From: Heterocephalus glaber
Taxonomy: Eukaryota > Chordata > Mammalia > Rodentia > Bathyergidae
Reading direction: 5' to 3'
DNA: 64,000 bases
NCBI RefSeq assembly: GCF_000247695.1
Contig: NW_004624734.1
Span: 17,083,484-17,147,483, forward strand
Below the pieces are notes generated by a model. That model had not been told where the DNA came from, searched no databases, and saw nothing but the letters and a program-made list of their open reading frames with translations. This document shows, one piece after another, positions 26,185 through 38,918 of the stretch (the first letter of the stretch is position 1; every line of letters starts with the position of its first letter). The position numbers and the translations under genes are program-made.

Positions 26185-26839
26185 TTGTGAAGTCCACAAT
26201 GGAAATGGGCATGCAGGCATGATTGGGAGAGATTCTCATACAGTCATGATTTAAGCTTTGTCCTACTTGAGATTCCATTATTTTTAACAAAAACTTATTT
26301 TAATATATTATTATTGGTGCTTATTAATTTTCCAAAATAATGGGTCTTAATGTTAACACAGAGTTTCAACCTGAGCAATTGTATGTGTATGACAGTGCTC
26401 AGGGATTTCCACAGCCAGGTCAACATGTGCTCAAATTGGCTTTCCATTATTCCTATTATTTTGAGAAATATGGTTCTGTACCTAAGGTAATAATAATGTT
26501 GTCTGATGACTTAACAATTTTATTGTCTAAAAGTTACTTCCAAATTTTGTCAAGATTTGTCAAAATGCAAAGTTCAAATAGCTGACACATTAAGATTTAT
26601 CATCTAAGTTTAATGTAGTATTAAAATGTTTGCTTTTTACCAGTATAGTTTTTGGCTAGTACATTGACTGTAGTCCACCTGCCTTTGGCAAGAACTTTAT
26701 TGTTTTGCCAATACGTAACTGAAAAGAAGAAAGTGTAATAAAATCTTGATGTGATACAGAAGCTAAAGATATCAGAAGTTGTGGTGGGCAGAGAGTTTTC
26801 TCTCCATAATAGTACTGGACAAATATACTGGAGTTCTTT

Positions 26840-26876
<37 letters not shown>

Positions 26877-27490
26877 CTGTGTGTGATTGGGCCAGTAATA
26901 GTTTACCCTAGGTATATCTACCATTTCCTACCTTGTGTCCAACATTATTACCGTCACCTCAAGAAGCTAATAAAAATAATTTTCATGTTTTTGAACAAGA
27001 AATAGTAATCTAAAAATTAGAATTATGAAATTATAATATATTATTGCATTAGAGTATTGAAACAGAAGCTGTTAATTTATAAACAAGACAAACGTGATTT
27101 TCTAGAGGGAAACAGTTAACTGTTGCATTACATACTCAACAATCGTTGCTTGCGAGCCTAGATCTAATGTGCTATTTATGTAACTCGGAGTTAAGTTTGC
27201 ATTCACATTTTAGGCCCTAGTAATTTAATATATCTATTTCCTGCGCTTAAATATAATTACATGATTGAGTGCTTCTCAGTCTTTTCTTCATTATAAACAA
27301 ATATAAGATATTTACATAATTTGAAACTAAAATAAATCCCATCCAAAAGGTTATGAGGTGAAAATGGTGGTACTTAAATGAAATTTTAATAATTTTTCAT
27401 TCATGTAGAATATCTTATCATCATTGAAATTTACAGTTATAAGTCACAAAGTCAGACAACACTTCAAGACCCAAAATACAAACCCCAAGT
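26185..27490. other. Intergenic DNA
   Basis: Contains the GT microsatellite at 26842. No gene or other named repeat. Confidence 0.5.
26842..26885. repeat. (GT)n microsatellite
   Basis: About 16 consecutive GT units followed by an interrupted GTATCTGTGTGT end. Confidence 0.95.
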
Positions 27491-27499
27491 AAACACTTA

Positions 27500-28140
27500 A
27501 GCCAGCTGGGCATCTTCCCAAAAGAATTAAAAGAATCACACCACAGCGATATATGTGCACCCATGTTTATAGCGGCACAGTTTGTAATAGCTAAAGCTTG
27601 GAAACAGCCCAAGTGCCCATCAACTGGAGACTGGATATAGAAGATGTGGTTTTTTTGTTTTTTTTTTTATAAAATGGAGTACTACTCAGCCATAAAGAAT
27701 GAGAAACTAGAGAGATTTATAGTTAAATGGTGGCATATCGAGGCCATACTCTTAAGTGAAATAAATAGGACACACATGTGTAAATACAGAATAGTTTCTC
27801 TACTGTGAGAAACTGAGAGTGTATATAAAGATTAAAATGTTTAAAATGAATAATTGATAATTTGAATTAGGAGGAAAAGGTCCAAAGGGGTAGGAGAAGT
27901 GGGAGGGGAAGGGGAAAGGAAAAAAGGGAAAGGAAAAATTATGAGAAAAGAAAAAAATGGAAACAAAGTCTATGTAAATAGGGAAGGGGGGAGGGGTGAA
28001 GGGCGCACAGGTAATGGGGAAAAAATAAGAACCAAGATACATCATGTACAGGTACAAACACTCAATGATAAATGTAAATGTATTGTATACCTAAAATGTA
28101 CAAATAGAAGATTTTAAGCAAAAAACAAACAAACAAAAAC
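27500..28140 (+). mobile_element. L1 LINE 3' end, single-unit 3' UTR
   Basis: Starts inside ORF2 near 27503 ('ctgggcatcttcccaaaag'). It continues through the ORF2 end, a polypurine 3' UTR with one copy of the 'aataagaaccaagatac' unit, and ends '...aaatgtacaaatagaagatt' with an A-rich tail. Unlike the L1s at 7062 and 51410, the 3' UTR unit is not duplicated. Confidence 0.85.
27503..27830 (+). pseudogene. L1 ORF2 C-terminal fragment
   Basis: Translates to the end of L1 ORF2p (segments such as SDICAPMFIAAQFVIA and KMEYYSAIKNEKLERF) but has an in-frame stop just after the TGDWI stretch. A T-run expansion at 27649-27669 adds Phe codons compared with the copy at 7637. Non-functional fragment. Confidence 0.78.
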
Positions 28141-28884
28141 CCCACACAAGCCAATAGTTTTGGAAAAAATCTAATATATACCTAGTTTCAATGTATGACA
28201 ATTTAACATTAATTCTTGAGACTCAAATCTAGAGAAAAAACTTTCCTCTAGGAAAAATAATTGATAGTACTTAGCTTTGGCTTTTCTTCCAAGACTGTTC
28301 TTTTCCTAACTTATAATGCCACAGTGAAGTATACACAAAGAAAAATAGACAGGTAAAAAGTAACAAACAATATGCTAATGCCTACCTTTTCAATATGTAC
28401 TTCACAAAATTGAATTTTGTTTTTAATACAGTAAGTAAATTTCTCCCTCCAAATCTTTCCCATTTCACATCTGTCTCCAGATTTCATTATGAAGAAGATA
28501 TCAAAAGATAAACTAAGTGGTCACATATTTAATATAATTTGAGATCTGATATTGGAAGGCACTATGCTCATAATAAATGCTCCATCTGTCTTCTAGGGTC
28601 TCTAAAATTGCATTATTTCAGATATATTCTTTATTTACAGTCATCATGTTTCAAAATCACTTCAAAAATGCAATTAACACAGAAGGGGATTTTGGATAAT
28701 TACTACTATATCTTTTCTTAGTTTAGTATCTACAACTTGGCATACATACTCTAAGCACTTTTACTAAAGCAAGTGACATCCCCAAACTCAGTATAGATGG
28801 AGTAGGAAAATGAATTCCTCCAATGAGAGTCTGAGTCAGAGCGAATGTTTTTTAATATTGCTCTATTATTTATAAACCATATTC

Positions 28885-28935
28885 TCTCTTTCTCTCTGTT
28901 TCTCTTTCTCCCCCTTCCTGCTTTCTTTCTTCAGA
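28885..28935. repeat. CT-rich low-complexity tract
   Basis: TCTCTCTTTCTCTCTG... pyrimidine run followed by 'gaagtggggatagagcc', which may be an eroded reverse ID element, the run being its tail. Confidence 0.7.
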
Positions 28936-29362
28936 AGTGGGGATAGAGCCAATACCTTTTTAAGCATTCACAAAGTGTTAACATAAAAATAAAGGTGAAT
29001 TTAACAACAAAATGAACCTCAAAAAATACCTCAAGAAGAGTCCTTACAGATCACTTTCTCTAACCACAAACCAATATTAAAGGATATGATTCAAAAAAAA
29101 GTTATAATGCAAAGAGAAAATCTATGGGACTATATACTTGAGAGTGTGGGATTTGAGTGGGAGAGAAACAAACTTAGAAGACCTCTAAGGCATTCAGGAA
29201 ATAGTTGGTTTGTCAAACATATGAATCGTTCAGACTGAAACAGTTCTTTACCTAGAGTTAAACTCTACCGGTTCTCCACAAAAAGTCTTAGAACACTGGT
29301 ATATGGGTTTTTGCTTTCTTCCTTTCTGAACTTTCTGGCAAGGAAAAGAATGGCTGTTTATG

Positions 29363-29392
29363 GTTTTTTGTTTTGTTTTGTTTTGTTTTTTT
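29363..29392. repeat. (TTTTG)n simple repeat
   Basis: Four or five TTTTG units ending in a T7 run; likely a former SINE poly(A) tail on the minus strand. Confidence 0.85.
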
Positions 29393-31029
29393 CAGTATTG
29401 GATCTTTGGCATCCACAGCCTAAGCTAGAAACACAGTGATTATTTTGAATAAAAGCAATAACAGGACACCATTCTGAAAAGACTGGCTAGATGCTCAGTG
29501 AATGTTTTCTTTTCTCCTAGGAAATAGTCCTCTTATCTGCAGTGTTTCAGTCTTCCTAGCTATTATGTGTGGCCATAGATGGTGCTGGCCATAGAATGCG
29601 GGTGGAAGTGGTGTCTGACATATCCAGAACTGTTCCTTGATATCCTCCTATGCAAGAGACTCTAACTCTGTTGTTGCACCCAATGGCCAGATCTGGTTAG
29701 TTTACTTTTATTCTTTTATTTCTGGCTTATAAACTGGAAAGGGCCACTAGACAAGCCACCAAATATATTTTTGTGTATAACCTTAATACATGGACCACTC
29801 TAATGATTGAGAACTTTTCTGCTTGCTAGAAAAATAGTTTTTGTTTAGTCTGAGAGACTTGCTGAAGAGAAGGAGTCTCTCAGAACTCTGGACATGGCTG
29901 GAAAGATAAGACACGCTAAGCACTGCTCTCATTCTGCCTTCTGTTCTCATGCTCCTAAGAGGATTACCTTGACATTCTTCTTAAAGAAAAAATGATTACT
30001 TAAGCTTTACAATTATTTTTCTTCTCATTTGTTTGGTTTTTTTTTACTTATTTGTTTTTTGATTGACTGATTGTCTGATCATTGAGACAATCATTAATTT
30101 CTGTCCTGTGTTAATGGTAGTAGTAAAAGTCATTTTATAAACTATTTTTAATTAACTACTGCAAATGATATGTCTGTAACTAGAAAGCATAAGTAGAAAT
30201 GACAGTTTAATGATTTCTTGTTTCCAGAAGAAGATTTTAACTCAATAAATTGTCCACTCCATGAGCTGGTACTGTACAAAGGCACATTGTTCCTTCAGTA
30301 CCTTCATTATGAGTTTATCTAATATTCAAAAACATCAAATTTAATGATTACTATTAAATTTCACAGTTGTAAAATTTTACACAATGTTAGATATCTGTTT
30401 CTCTTCTTTTTTTCTTCCTGACAGAGATTATCCCCCCATTCTATAGTCTACCAAAGTCAACATAAAGGAAGCATTCACAACAACTCAAATTTGTTGAAAT
30501 GCTGACTATTATTTACTAAATAATATTTGTTCTTTCACTCTTTTCTTCATAGCATTGGAGAATTACAATGCTATGGAAATTTGCTTAAATTATGTCTACT
30601 TTTTTCTCAGTTCACTCACCAACATGATTTCAATTATACTGAGATTGAAAGATAGATTTTTCATTTTTATCAAATTTAAATTATCTCATCACCTGCACAT
30701 CCAACAAAATCTAGTTTTGGAAACAACACACATGAGGAACTGAATGTTGCTGGGTGGTTTTCATAGTTCAATATTCTGATGTAAGCTATACAAAAGTAAT
30801 TTCTTATCTCACAGATGATCATTAAGTAATGCTGAAAAGAATAACCTTTTATGAATATTACTTTTGTGTAATATCTTTGTTGTTTTAAAGAATAAAGTGA
30901 TAACCTGAACAGTGATTGAATAAATGGGCTACATACAACATCTTTCTACTTATATTTGAAATTTTGAATAACAGTACCAGCTATTATTTAGTAACGGTTG
31001 GTTGGTTTGGGGCTATCTCTATTTCTGAG

Positions 31030-31165
31030 CACTCTTGCCAAAAGGTGTGAGCTGTGATTCCTGATTTATAGGTGATGTTATGAGCAAACAAGTGACTTCC
31101 TCAATGTTGCAGAGATAATAAATTGCTCTGCCAGGATTCAAACTCTATTTCTGTTCCCTTTCCCA
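31030..31165 (-). mobile_element. MIR SINE fragment
   Basis: 'tataggtgatgttatgagca', 'aagtgacttcctcaatgttg', 'cagagataataaattgctct' and 'gccaggattcaaactctatt' follow the reverse MIR 5' half. Confidence 0.65.
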
Positions 31166-31169
31166 TACT

Positions 31170-33565
31170 ACATGGAGAATATCTGACAAAACCATGCAAA
31201 GATAAGATGGCCAAAGTGCTTAGTTGGAACAGTGCTGATGTTTATTTGACTCTACATAGACTTCTTTCATAGAACCATGTGCAAAGTATATTTTTCTTTT
31301 AAAAAGCTTCAATTACCATATATTGTGGGTTTAAGTCAAACTGGCATATAAAGTGACCTGCATTTTTTTCTGTATAAACATTTCAATTTTGATTTAATGT
31401 CTAGATTTACTCATCCAGCTGCTACTTTAAGCAGTTGTAGCCCTGGGGAAGGGATCATGAGATTGTAGCTCTTTCCTGCAAGTTGCTCATTAGCCTCTGA
31501 GAGGAACTGGAAAGGTAAGCAGAGGACTGTGTGGAAGGCATAAACAGCTTTCAGTTGGCTTCTCATTACCATAGCATGTTAGACTTAGAAAGATGTAGAT
31601 CAGTTTCTCTGATTTTATTGTAGGGAGAAATTTCAGGCAGTGAACAAGGCATTATACAAAAGATGGTGCACTTTTGTAGTAAACTCAGGTTGTTGGACTC
31701 CTAGTGAAATTTTCTTTCCATTCCCCATTGAGATATTTGCTTTCAAGAAACTATGGCAAGGTCTTGACCGTCATCTGTGAATTGCTCCATTCTTCTACAT
31801 GTGGTTCACGATCAGTGAGATTCGTGTTCACTAAGAGAAGTATTGCAACTGAAAATAAGATGGACAGTGTGATGGGCAGATATGTGTCTTATTTGGTTCA
31901 TTTCTTATTTTTGCCACAAGTCCTAGCATTTTTCATAAATGAGTCATCAAATTCTTTGGTGATGGCCTTTGGGGGCCAAATCTTGGGAAATCTTTAGAGA
32001 ACATCATTTGGAGACTTATGCAAGAGTTGGAGTCTTGCAGGATGTTCTGCTTTGTGATGTGGCAAGGATGAAGATTTTAAACCTGACATCTTAAGTTTAA
32101 ACTGAGTGTATTAGTTAATATTTTAGTAAAACTTCATTCTGTGAGGTCTTATTTCAATTTTGATAAACTCAACAAATGAACCAAAATATTAAATCCCCAT
32201 TCTTTTTTCATTAATAGTGATATAATATTAATATTAAGCATTAATGTATTGCTTCCTTCATTTTTTCCCCAAAGACATGCACATGTACATTGGTACACAC
32301 ATGTTCATATGCACATATTCACATGTAAGTTTTAAGGATTAATTATAAAATATATCAGGTCCAGCAATTGTAAAGGTATTCTCTGTAGATGACAAAATAA
32401 ATTTGCATATTCTTTTCTGTGCTTCTTGCAACATTCAATTTCTTCCTTTATCAAATCCACATCTTTGAATAGGAGGAAAGTTTATCTTATCTTTGCAGTG
32501 TGCCTATTAATAAAATAATTGTCACAATAATAATTCTTTACACCACCACCTTGCATTCATAAAGAATATAAAACCCCCAAAAGCCTACAAAAAGAAAAGA
32601 AAAAGAGATGAGTCAGTGCCATATTTTAAATAGATTTTAGTAGAATTCAGTGACATTGCTGATCATTTTTCTTTCTGTGAAACATGAGCGGGTAACTATT
32701 GAATGAGCACAATGCAGCCTGTAGCTGCCTCTCGTGAAATTGCTAGTCAGTGTCAGCACATGTAACTGACAAAACATCTGAGGGAGGATTGAGCAAGAAT
32801 CTTTTCAGGTTAAAAGTTTTCTATTTGTGGTTTTCCTGACTATGTTTGTTAACAGTAACTGTCTATTCTCTACTGTTCATCTTTAATGAGTTCCTTAAAA
32901 ATGGGGGCACTAACTGCTGTAGGGCTTATTCCCATTTTGTTTACTCTAGGAAGAACAGTGAACAAAGTAGCCCTCCATTTCATTCAGGGGAAAGTTAAAA
33001 CTGCATCATTCGAGCCAAGATAAAATAAAAGAGAAAACTAATGCTTTGGGGAAAATATGCAAGGAATTTTGGAAGTGGAAAATCATTTGATGCACTGTGC
33101 TATTTATTAGGAGGATTTCATCAATCCATAAAGTTTCAGTATGATATGTCTGTTCCTTGCTGTGTCACAATAAATGTTTTGGTGTCAGAGTATCTCTAGG
33201 AGAACACAAAATGGATTTTGTAATGATAAATACATTACATTTCTCCATACACCGCAAGAGTCAGGATCTCCTTTCCTTATTCCATTATATTAAACTCAGA
33301 GTTTAGGAGTTATCATATCTTAGTTCTATTTATAGTTTTAGTATTTGGAATACATTTTATAGGAAAGACTCAATATGTATATATCGAATAAGTGGAACTA
33401 TTATTTGATTCTGGACTGAGGAAGTAGAATGGTTGCTGTCCCCAAATCAGCAAAACTTATTTGATAGAACATGCCTAAATTACTATGAATTAAATTTGTA
33501 CATAGAATTTTATATTATAGAAAATATGTTTTTGTACTTGTGTACACATATGCACTTGGTTTGTG
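31170..33565. other. Intergenic DNA
   Basis: No frame with a known domain (longest 97 codons at 31704-31997, no recognisable motif). No named repeat identified by eye. Confidence 0.45.
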
Positions 33566-33567
33566 GG

Positions 33568-33890
33568 GCAGTTGTCAAATTTTCACAAATTGGTTGGCTT
33601 AAAGTAATAGGAAATAATTTTATCAAAATTCCAGAGGGCAGAAGTCTGAAACCAAAGTGTCAGTAGGGTCATTTGTCTTCTCCCTAGGTCCAGAAGGAAT
33701 ATTTCCCTCCTTCTTCCTAGCTTCCTAATGTTGTTGGAAGTCCTTGGCATTCCTGGACTTACAGATGCATTGTTCCAATTTCTGTCTGTTTTCACTTAGC
33801 TGTCTTCCCTGTTTGTGTCTCTATATTTCTGATTTTTCTTCTTATGAAGACATCTGCTATTGCACTAAGAGTAATCTTTATTAAGTATGA
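33568..33890 (-). mobile_element. MaLR-type LTR relic (MLT1-like)
   Basis: 'gttggcttaaagtaatagg', 'ccagagggcagaagtctgaa', 'accaaagtgtcagtagggtc', 'cattcctggacttacagatg' and 'cttatgaagacatctgctat' occur in the order of the reverse form of a common mammalian MaLR-class LTR. Diverged, ends approximate. Confidence 0.62.
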
Positions 33891-33994
33891 CTTCATATTA
33901 ACTATCTGTAGACTCAATTTTGAAATTGAGATTCTATGTAAACGGGGATTTTGCAAGGACAGTATGAAACTCAGAACATTTGGTTGAAATTATA

Positions 33995-34185
33995 CACTTG
34001 CTTCTTCCCTTTACTGATTATGAGACCTTGGACAAGAGACTATATACCTTCAAACATCAGTTCCCTTAGATATATAAAAGGAGAACAATGTTTTTCCTCC
34101 TCATCTCAGGGAAGTATAATGAGGACAGCTAGAACTAATATGTTAATGCTTATATCACAACACCTGACACACTGAGTGAGCTCTA
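33995..34185 (+). mobile_element. MIR SINE fragment
   Basis: 'ctgattatgagaccttggac', 'aacatcagttcccttagata', 'tataaaaggagaacaatg' and 'cacctgacacactgagtgag' follow the forward MIR body and 3' end. Confidence 0.65.
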
Positions 34186-34739
34186 CTAAACAACACTTCA
34201 AATTAATATAACACAGAGGTTAATAGGATTTTTATGATAATATCCTTCAGCACAGAACAGTGACAAAACGCTAAGGAAAAAAATTCCTAAACATGTTTTT
34301 ATGAACACCAAAAAATGTAGAGTGGTTATCTCAAGTAAGATGTAAGAGTACAGCACAATAACTTCAGTACTTGTTCATAAATGTTCTTATTTGGTAACAC
34401 ATTGTTCTATCAGAATCACACCAAAATTCTTGTTATATAAATTAAAAACAGAGGAAGGAGCTATATGTCTGCTGTGCTCTATTGGGATGAAGAGATTGGG
34501 TAGGGAACACTGACTTACATTGCTCCAAAGGGCACAGATCAAAAACAATGAGCCCAAAAGAAGGATGAACTCTAACTTCTTCAAGGAGAACTTTTTGAAA
34601 ATAAATTTCTCATAATCAGATGTGTGACAAGGTTTGTGTGGCTAGAATTGAAGGCTAAAAGCAGATACATTCACCTAATAGTGAAGAGACCAGTGAGTGC
34701 TTTAAATTCCTGTAATTTCAACAGCTTTGTGAGGGATTA

Positions 34740-34830
34740 ATTTATGCAGTGTTTTAAACATTTTCCATGCATTTCACACAATCCTCACAACTTTCTGTAC
34801 GATATACTATGAATTTCCCCATGTTCCCTC
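34740..34830 (-). mobile_element. Possible MIR fragment
   Basis: 'catttcacacaatcctcaca' followed by 'gatatactatgaatttcccc' resembles a reverse MIR core. Short. Confidence 0.4.
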
Positions 34831-35599
34831 AAAAAGCAAACAGAAATGAAACAAATCAGGAGTGACAATTTGTATATAGTTGAAAAAAGCATTGTAAAGA
34901 GAATGTAACTATTCCCCATAGTTTTACCCAACATTTAAAAAAATTTATTAGAAAAATATCAATCTTTGTACTATCTGGCCTGTAAGGGACCCCAGATCTC
35001 CTTCCAACAGTATGAATCATGCTACCTTAAGGGTGAGTGTTACTCATCCAGAAGTAAATAGGAAAACCTTAGATAATTAGTTTAACTTACATTTCTTCTA
35101 TCAATATTTGATAGGTTTTCAATATGCATTAGGCACTGAGTCAACATGACTTTTCTGAGCATTAGTTTTCAAGATAGACAGGTGATTAAGGCAACCATCA
35201 TGTTTCCTAGCTCCTCCACTCCTTGACCGAAAACAAGATGGTACCCCTTTTCCTAGGCATACAAAAACCTAGAGACGAAATCATTGAAATGATGGAATTA
35301 ATATGAATTCACTAAAACTATATGTAGGCATTAGTATTTCCACTTGTTATCAAATAGTTGGATTATTTTGAACATGTAAATTAAACATTTTACCACATAT
35401 TATACTCTATGGACTGAGTCAAAAACTGGATTGTAAGAATTTTTTTTTCTTTTTTGGGAGGGCAAATTGTTAAGTTCTTTTCTCCTACTTAGTCCTATTT
35501 AAAATATTGATTAGAAACAAAAGGTAAACTAATGGTCAGGATTCATAGCATGTTTTAACTCTGAATATATCATGAAACAAATTGTCATGGTATTCAGAG

Positions 35600-35905
35600 T
35601 TGCAGCTGTTGGAAGGTGATTGGGCCATTAGGTGCTGTAATTGACTGCTGTTCCAGAAGTGGGCCAGGCAGGAAGAGGTAGCTCATTGGAGGCATAACCT
35701 GGAAGGGGTTATTTCCCTCCTGGAGTCCTCCTTCCTGGCTGCCATGGTGTGAGCATCTTTCTTTAGCCAGCCCCTTCTATCATGTTGCTTCTGCTTGGAG
35801 CCAGCAACCATGGATTGTAATCCAGAACCAAAGTAAATCTCTCTTTCTTTAAGCTGCAGGTGTCGGTTATTGTGTCTCTGTGACAAGAAAGTGCATGAGA
35901 CACAA
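35600..35905 (+). mobile_element. MaLR-type LTR, 5' part missing or diverged
   Basis: 'ttggaaggtgattgggccat', 'ggctgccatggtgtgagcat', 'attgtaatccagaaccaaag' with 'taaatctctctttctttaag', and 'ttattgtgtctctgtgacaa' match the body and 3' end of rodent MaLR-like LTRs. It is better preserved than the MLT1 relics, so likely rodent-specific. Confidence 0.6.
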
Positions 35906-36457
35906 ATAGTATGTTTTTAAACTGGTGAAAGTGACTTATCCAAAAGAATGGTGAGATTTAGCAAATGTGTTCCTCTATTTAAGTTGAAATATGTAAGCCG
36001 AAAGTAACAGCACATTTTGTTCTGTTACTAATCTTGCAATGCAATAAATCACAGGAGAGAAAAGTTTTATTTGTCTGATTTAATTGCTTTTGGGAAAATG
36101 GATGACCCTAAAGTTACCTGACTAATGGACAAGAATGGAGAGATAGAAGTGAATACTCCAGGAAAGGAGGGAATTACTATTGATGCAGTAAACAACTTAC
36201 AATCCCAAGGATGGTTTGAGATACATTTTTATCTCTTGCAACTTCCTCCTAGGAATAAACTAAGTAACTAAAAGTGTATATCTACCCATCATATTCTTAA
36301 TATTAATAATTTATTAACATTACCCTTTTGCCAGCACGAGCCTTTTCATAGAAAACTATGCCTACATTATGAAATTATTACTCTCTGCTACTAACAGAGA
36401 GACAGAAAATTTATGTTATTTTAATTTGATTTTTCATTGACATTTAACGAATGGGTA

Positions 36458-36460
<3 letters not shown>

Positions 36461-36496
<36 letters not shown>
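36461..36496. repeat. (GT)n microsatellite
   Basis: Eighteen uninterrupted GT units. Confidence 0.97.
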
Positions 36497-36498
<2 letters not shown>

Positions 36499-36639
36499 AA
36501 CATTGCTTACTTTAATTATTGGGAAGGAAAAAAGTGTTGGTAGAAGCTCTGCACACTGTATGTTCCATGAACAATTATTTAACCATTCAAATTATAAGAG
36601 AGAATGAGAAAATTTTTCAATTGAAAATATTCATGAGTT

Positions 36640-36760
36640 CCTGCCAAAGGCTTCTCTCTACTCAATATTTGGAGAACACAAGGATGAAGAAGACACAATC
36701 TTTGTCCCCCTGAAACTCAGTCAAGACAAGGAAATGTAGGCAGAAGCAAAGCATTTGAGA
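36640..36760 (+). mobile_element. Possible L2-like fragment
   Basis: 'ctactcaatatttggagaac', 'acaaggatgaagaagacaca' and 'atctttgtccccctgaaact' resemble the 3' end of mammalian L2. Weak. Confidence 0.35.
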
Positions 36761-37079
36761 CAGGCTTGCATTATATTAGGTAGCCAGGATAAGAGGGAAC
36801 CTGAGATGGAAAGAGAGAGGGTGGCAGTGCACACTGAAACAAATTTCTCGAGTGACCTGATGATGAACCTGAGCAGTTGATGTTATTTGTTTACCGTTTT
36901 TTATAACCACAGATAGAAGAGAAGGAAATCAACATTTTAAAATTTACTTTTGCTATATTTCATCTGTATGAATTTCATCTGAAAAAGAGGATCGAAGGGA
37001 GGGATTTTCTAAAGATGGTGAAACATAAAATACTCCTGGACATTGTTCGAGACATTTCAATGGAAACGGTGCTTTTCAA

Positions 37080-37490
37080 AATGCATTCTTGCTTTCCTGC
37101 CTTTACAGGTGTGTTGAGGCCCACTATCTTATGTTCCCTTTAACTTTAAGGTTTCAGTGAGAGACTTCCAAACTGTGGGTGATAGTGAGAAATGGGGCCC
37201 AAGGCCTCCGTGGGAATCCTGGGTCTCCGGAATTTCACATCTCTAACTGGTGGTGGGGTAACCCGGCAGAGGGTGATGTGCAGCCTCTGGTGTGACCTGA
37301 AAGTGGGACGTGCAGTGGTACAGTGCCTTCCTTTACTGGGGGGACAACTTGTTCTTGCTTTCCGTACTGCTGAGTGTGTAAAAACACCACACAAGCACTG
37401 GGCCACAGGCACGGCCCAGCCAGTCTGAGTTTTCCCATTCCTCTGGTCATTTTTCAGATTAAATCTCAAGTTAAACAACTCTGGTCCACT
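37080..37490. other. GC-richer block, unassigned
   Basis: This 400-bp stretch is clearly more GC-rich than its surroundings, with several CpGs (for example around 37206, 37264 and 37310). Frames of 124 codons (minus, 37146-37520) and 78 codons (plus) cross it, but neither resembles a known protein. It does not match a SINE or LTR I recognise. It could be an old transposon, a decayed processed pseudogene or conserved regulatory DNA. Confidence 0.4.
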
Positions 37491-37621
37491 GGTTGGCATG
37501 TCGCTTAGGAATAGAAACACAGAGCAAGGGCAGAGGGGTCAGCATGGAAATCACAAGTACTTCTTTGGGGATATTTGATTATTTGCATAGTTTGTCTTGT
37601 TTCTTTATTTCAATTATTATT

Positions 37622-37795
37622 TTTATAAGGGGGATTGAACTCAGGATCTTCACACTGCGTTACACCCCTGGCACTTTTTAATTTTTTATTTAGGGTCTTG
37701 CTAAGGTGCGCAGTTGCCCAGGCTGAGCCCAAACTTGTGTTCCCTTTTTGCCTCAGCCTCCTAGATAGCTGGGATTATGGGCCTACTCTTCTATG
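37622..37795 (-). mobile_element. B1-dID SINE
   Basis: On plus, an ID-like piece comes first ('gggggattgaactcaggatc', 'ttcacactgcgttacacc'). A reverse B1 follows ('agggtcttgctaaggtgc', 'gttgcccaggctgagccc', 'tgcctcagcctcctagatag', 'ctgggattatggg'). That is B1 followed by ID on the minus strand, the B1-dID layout. Confidence 0.8.
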
Positions 37796-37894
37796 TTCCA
37801 TTTTTTGCAACATTAGTAAAACAACAATAACTGGCTTTGAATTGTGATTACTATTACAATTCAAGCTTTGTTGGAAAAGTCTATTCCGTGGCAA

Positions 37895-38037
37895 TCGTTT
37901 CTTGAGATAGGGTCTTGTTACATAATCCTGGCTGGACCTGAACTTGCTATACAGCACAGCCTGACCTTGAACTATCGATCCTCCTGCTTCAGCCTTCTGA
38001 GTGCTGGGATTAGAGGTGTGTGCCACATGCCCATCAT
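37895..38037 (-). mobile_element. B1 SINE
   Basis: Reverse B1 (7SL-derived): 'gagatagggtcttgttacat', 'cctgaccttgaactatcgat', 'cctcctgcttcagccttctg', 'agtgctgggattagagg' and 'tgtgccacatgccc'. Nearly full length. Confidence 0.85.
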
Positions 38038-38520
38038 AATGAAAATGAAAAGTGGGAAGCAGGACTTAGATCCCTATGCTTCTCAAATTATATAAGCTGA
38101 AGAACTATGGTTTATTTTTTCTTTTTAAATTCTCAATTCATCGGTGCCCTTACATTTGTAATATACCATAAAATTTACTAGAGCAACTAAAAGATATATG
38201 AAACATAACACCTCAACTTTTATTATTAGTTTTAACACACATGTATTCGTCTGTCAGGTTACAGTGAGGTTTCTGCCTGCTTACTTAAAATTCCTATACT
38301 TATTTGTCACATTTCAGAGGACAGTGCTAGCCAGAGGATCACATGTGAAGTAAGGTGAATTTAGAAGTTTCTCAAAGCAGTCAGAAAATCCCACTGTAAG
38401 TGACACAGTTAAAAAAAGTAAAAACTATACACAACACTTGCTTAGTCAGGACTACCACCATTTTCCTGCATTAAACCAAGCTGCTTTCTGATTTATTTAA
38501 AAGAAAGAAATTACATTTCA

Positions 38521-38525
38521 GGCAC
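38521..38525. repeat. 5-bp target duplication, left copy (GGCAC)
   Basis: GGCAC directly precedes the TG of the solo LTR and recurs exactly at 38919-38923, after its CA end. Confidence 0.75.
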
Positions 38526-38918
38526 TGCTGTGGTTTGAATCTGCAATATCCGCTCATAGCATCATGAGCTCAGAGGCTGGATTTTAGGACTATGATGGGC
38601 TTATTGGGGCCCTATAACTGAATGTGTGTTTGTTGTAAGAGGCAGGTCCCTGAGGCTTGACCCTGAAGGGTGCTTCTCCTAGCTCCTCCGTTCTCTGCCT
38701 GCTTCAGAGCAGCTTTGCTCTGCTGGATTTCCATGTTCTGCTAGCTGTTCCTCATAGGATGAGTGGATTTCCTCTGCCCACACCCTTCCATGACTTTTCT
38801 GCTTAGAGCCTGTAGGTCATGGACTGAAATTTCCAAAACTGTGGATCAAAATAAACTTCTCCTTTTTGTTGTGGATGGCAGGAATTGTTTGTCAGCGAGG
38901 AGGAAAGTGAGTAATACA
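38526..38918 (+). mobile_element. Solo LTR, MaLR/ERV3-like, 393 bp
   Basis: Begins TGCTGTGGTTTGAATC and ends AGTGAGTAATACA, giving the TG...CA ends of a provirus LTR. It is flanked by perfect GGCAC duplications. Five-bp duplications are made by integrase of ERVL/MaLR-class retroviruses, and a solo LTR arises by recombination between two LTRs. It contains a polyadenylation signal AATAAA ('caaaataaacttctcc') near the 3' end. No internal retroviral region is present. Subfamily not identified; the exact ends and duplication make the structure sure. Confidence 0.8.

Larger units (their letters stand above)
28140..31025. other. AT-rich intergenic DNA, repeat-poor
   Basis: About 2.9 kb. It contains a CT-rich run (28885-28935) and a (TTTTG)n run (29363-29392), followed by 'cagtattggatctttggc', perhaps an ID end. 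No gene seen. Confidence 0.5.

Noticed and set aside
26842..26885. CRISPR-like or other regular array among the simple repeats
   Set aside because: All regular repeats in the window are mono- to pentanucleotide microsatellites without spacers, in eukaryotic DNA.
37146..37520. 124-codon minus-strand frame in the GC-richer block
   Set aside because: Overlapped by other frames in both directions; no known motif. The GC content, with fewer chance stops, is enough to explain it.
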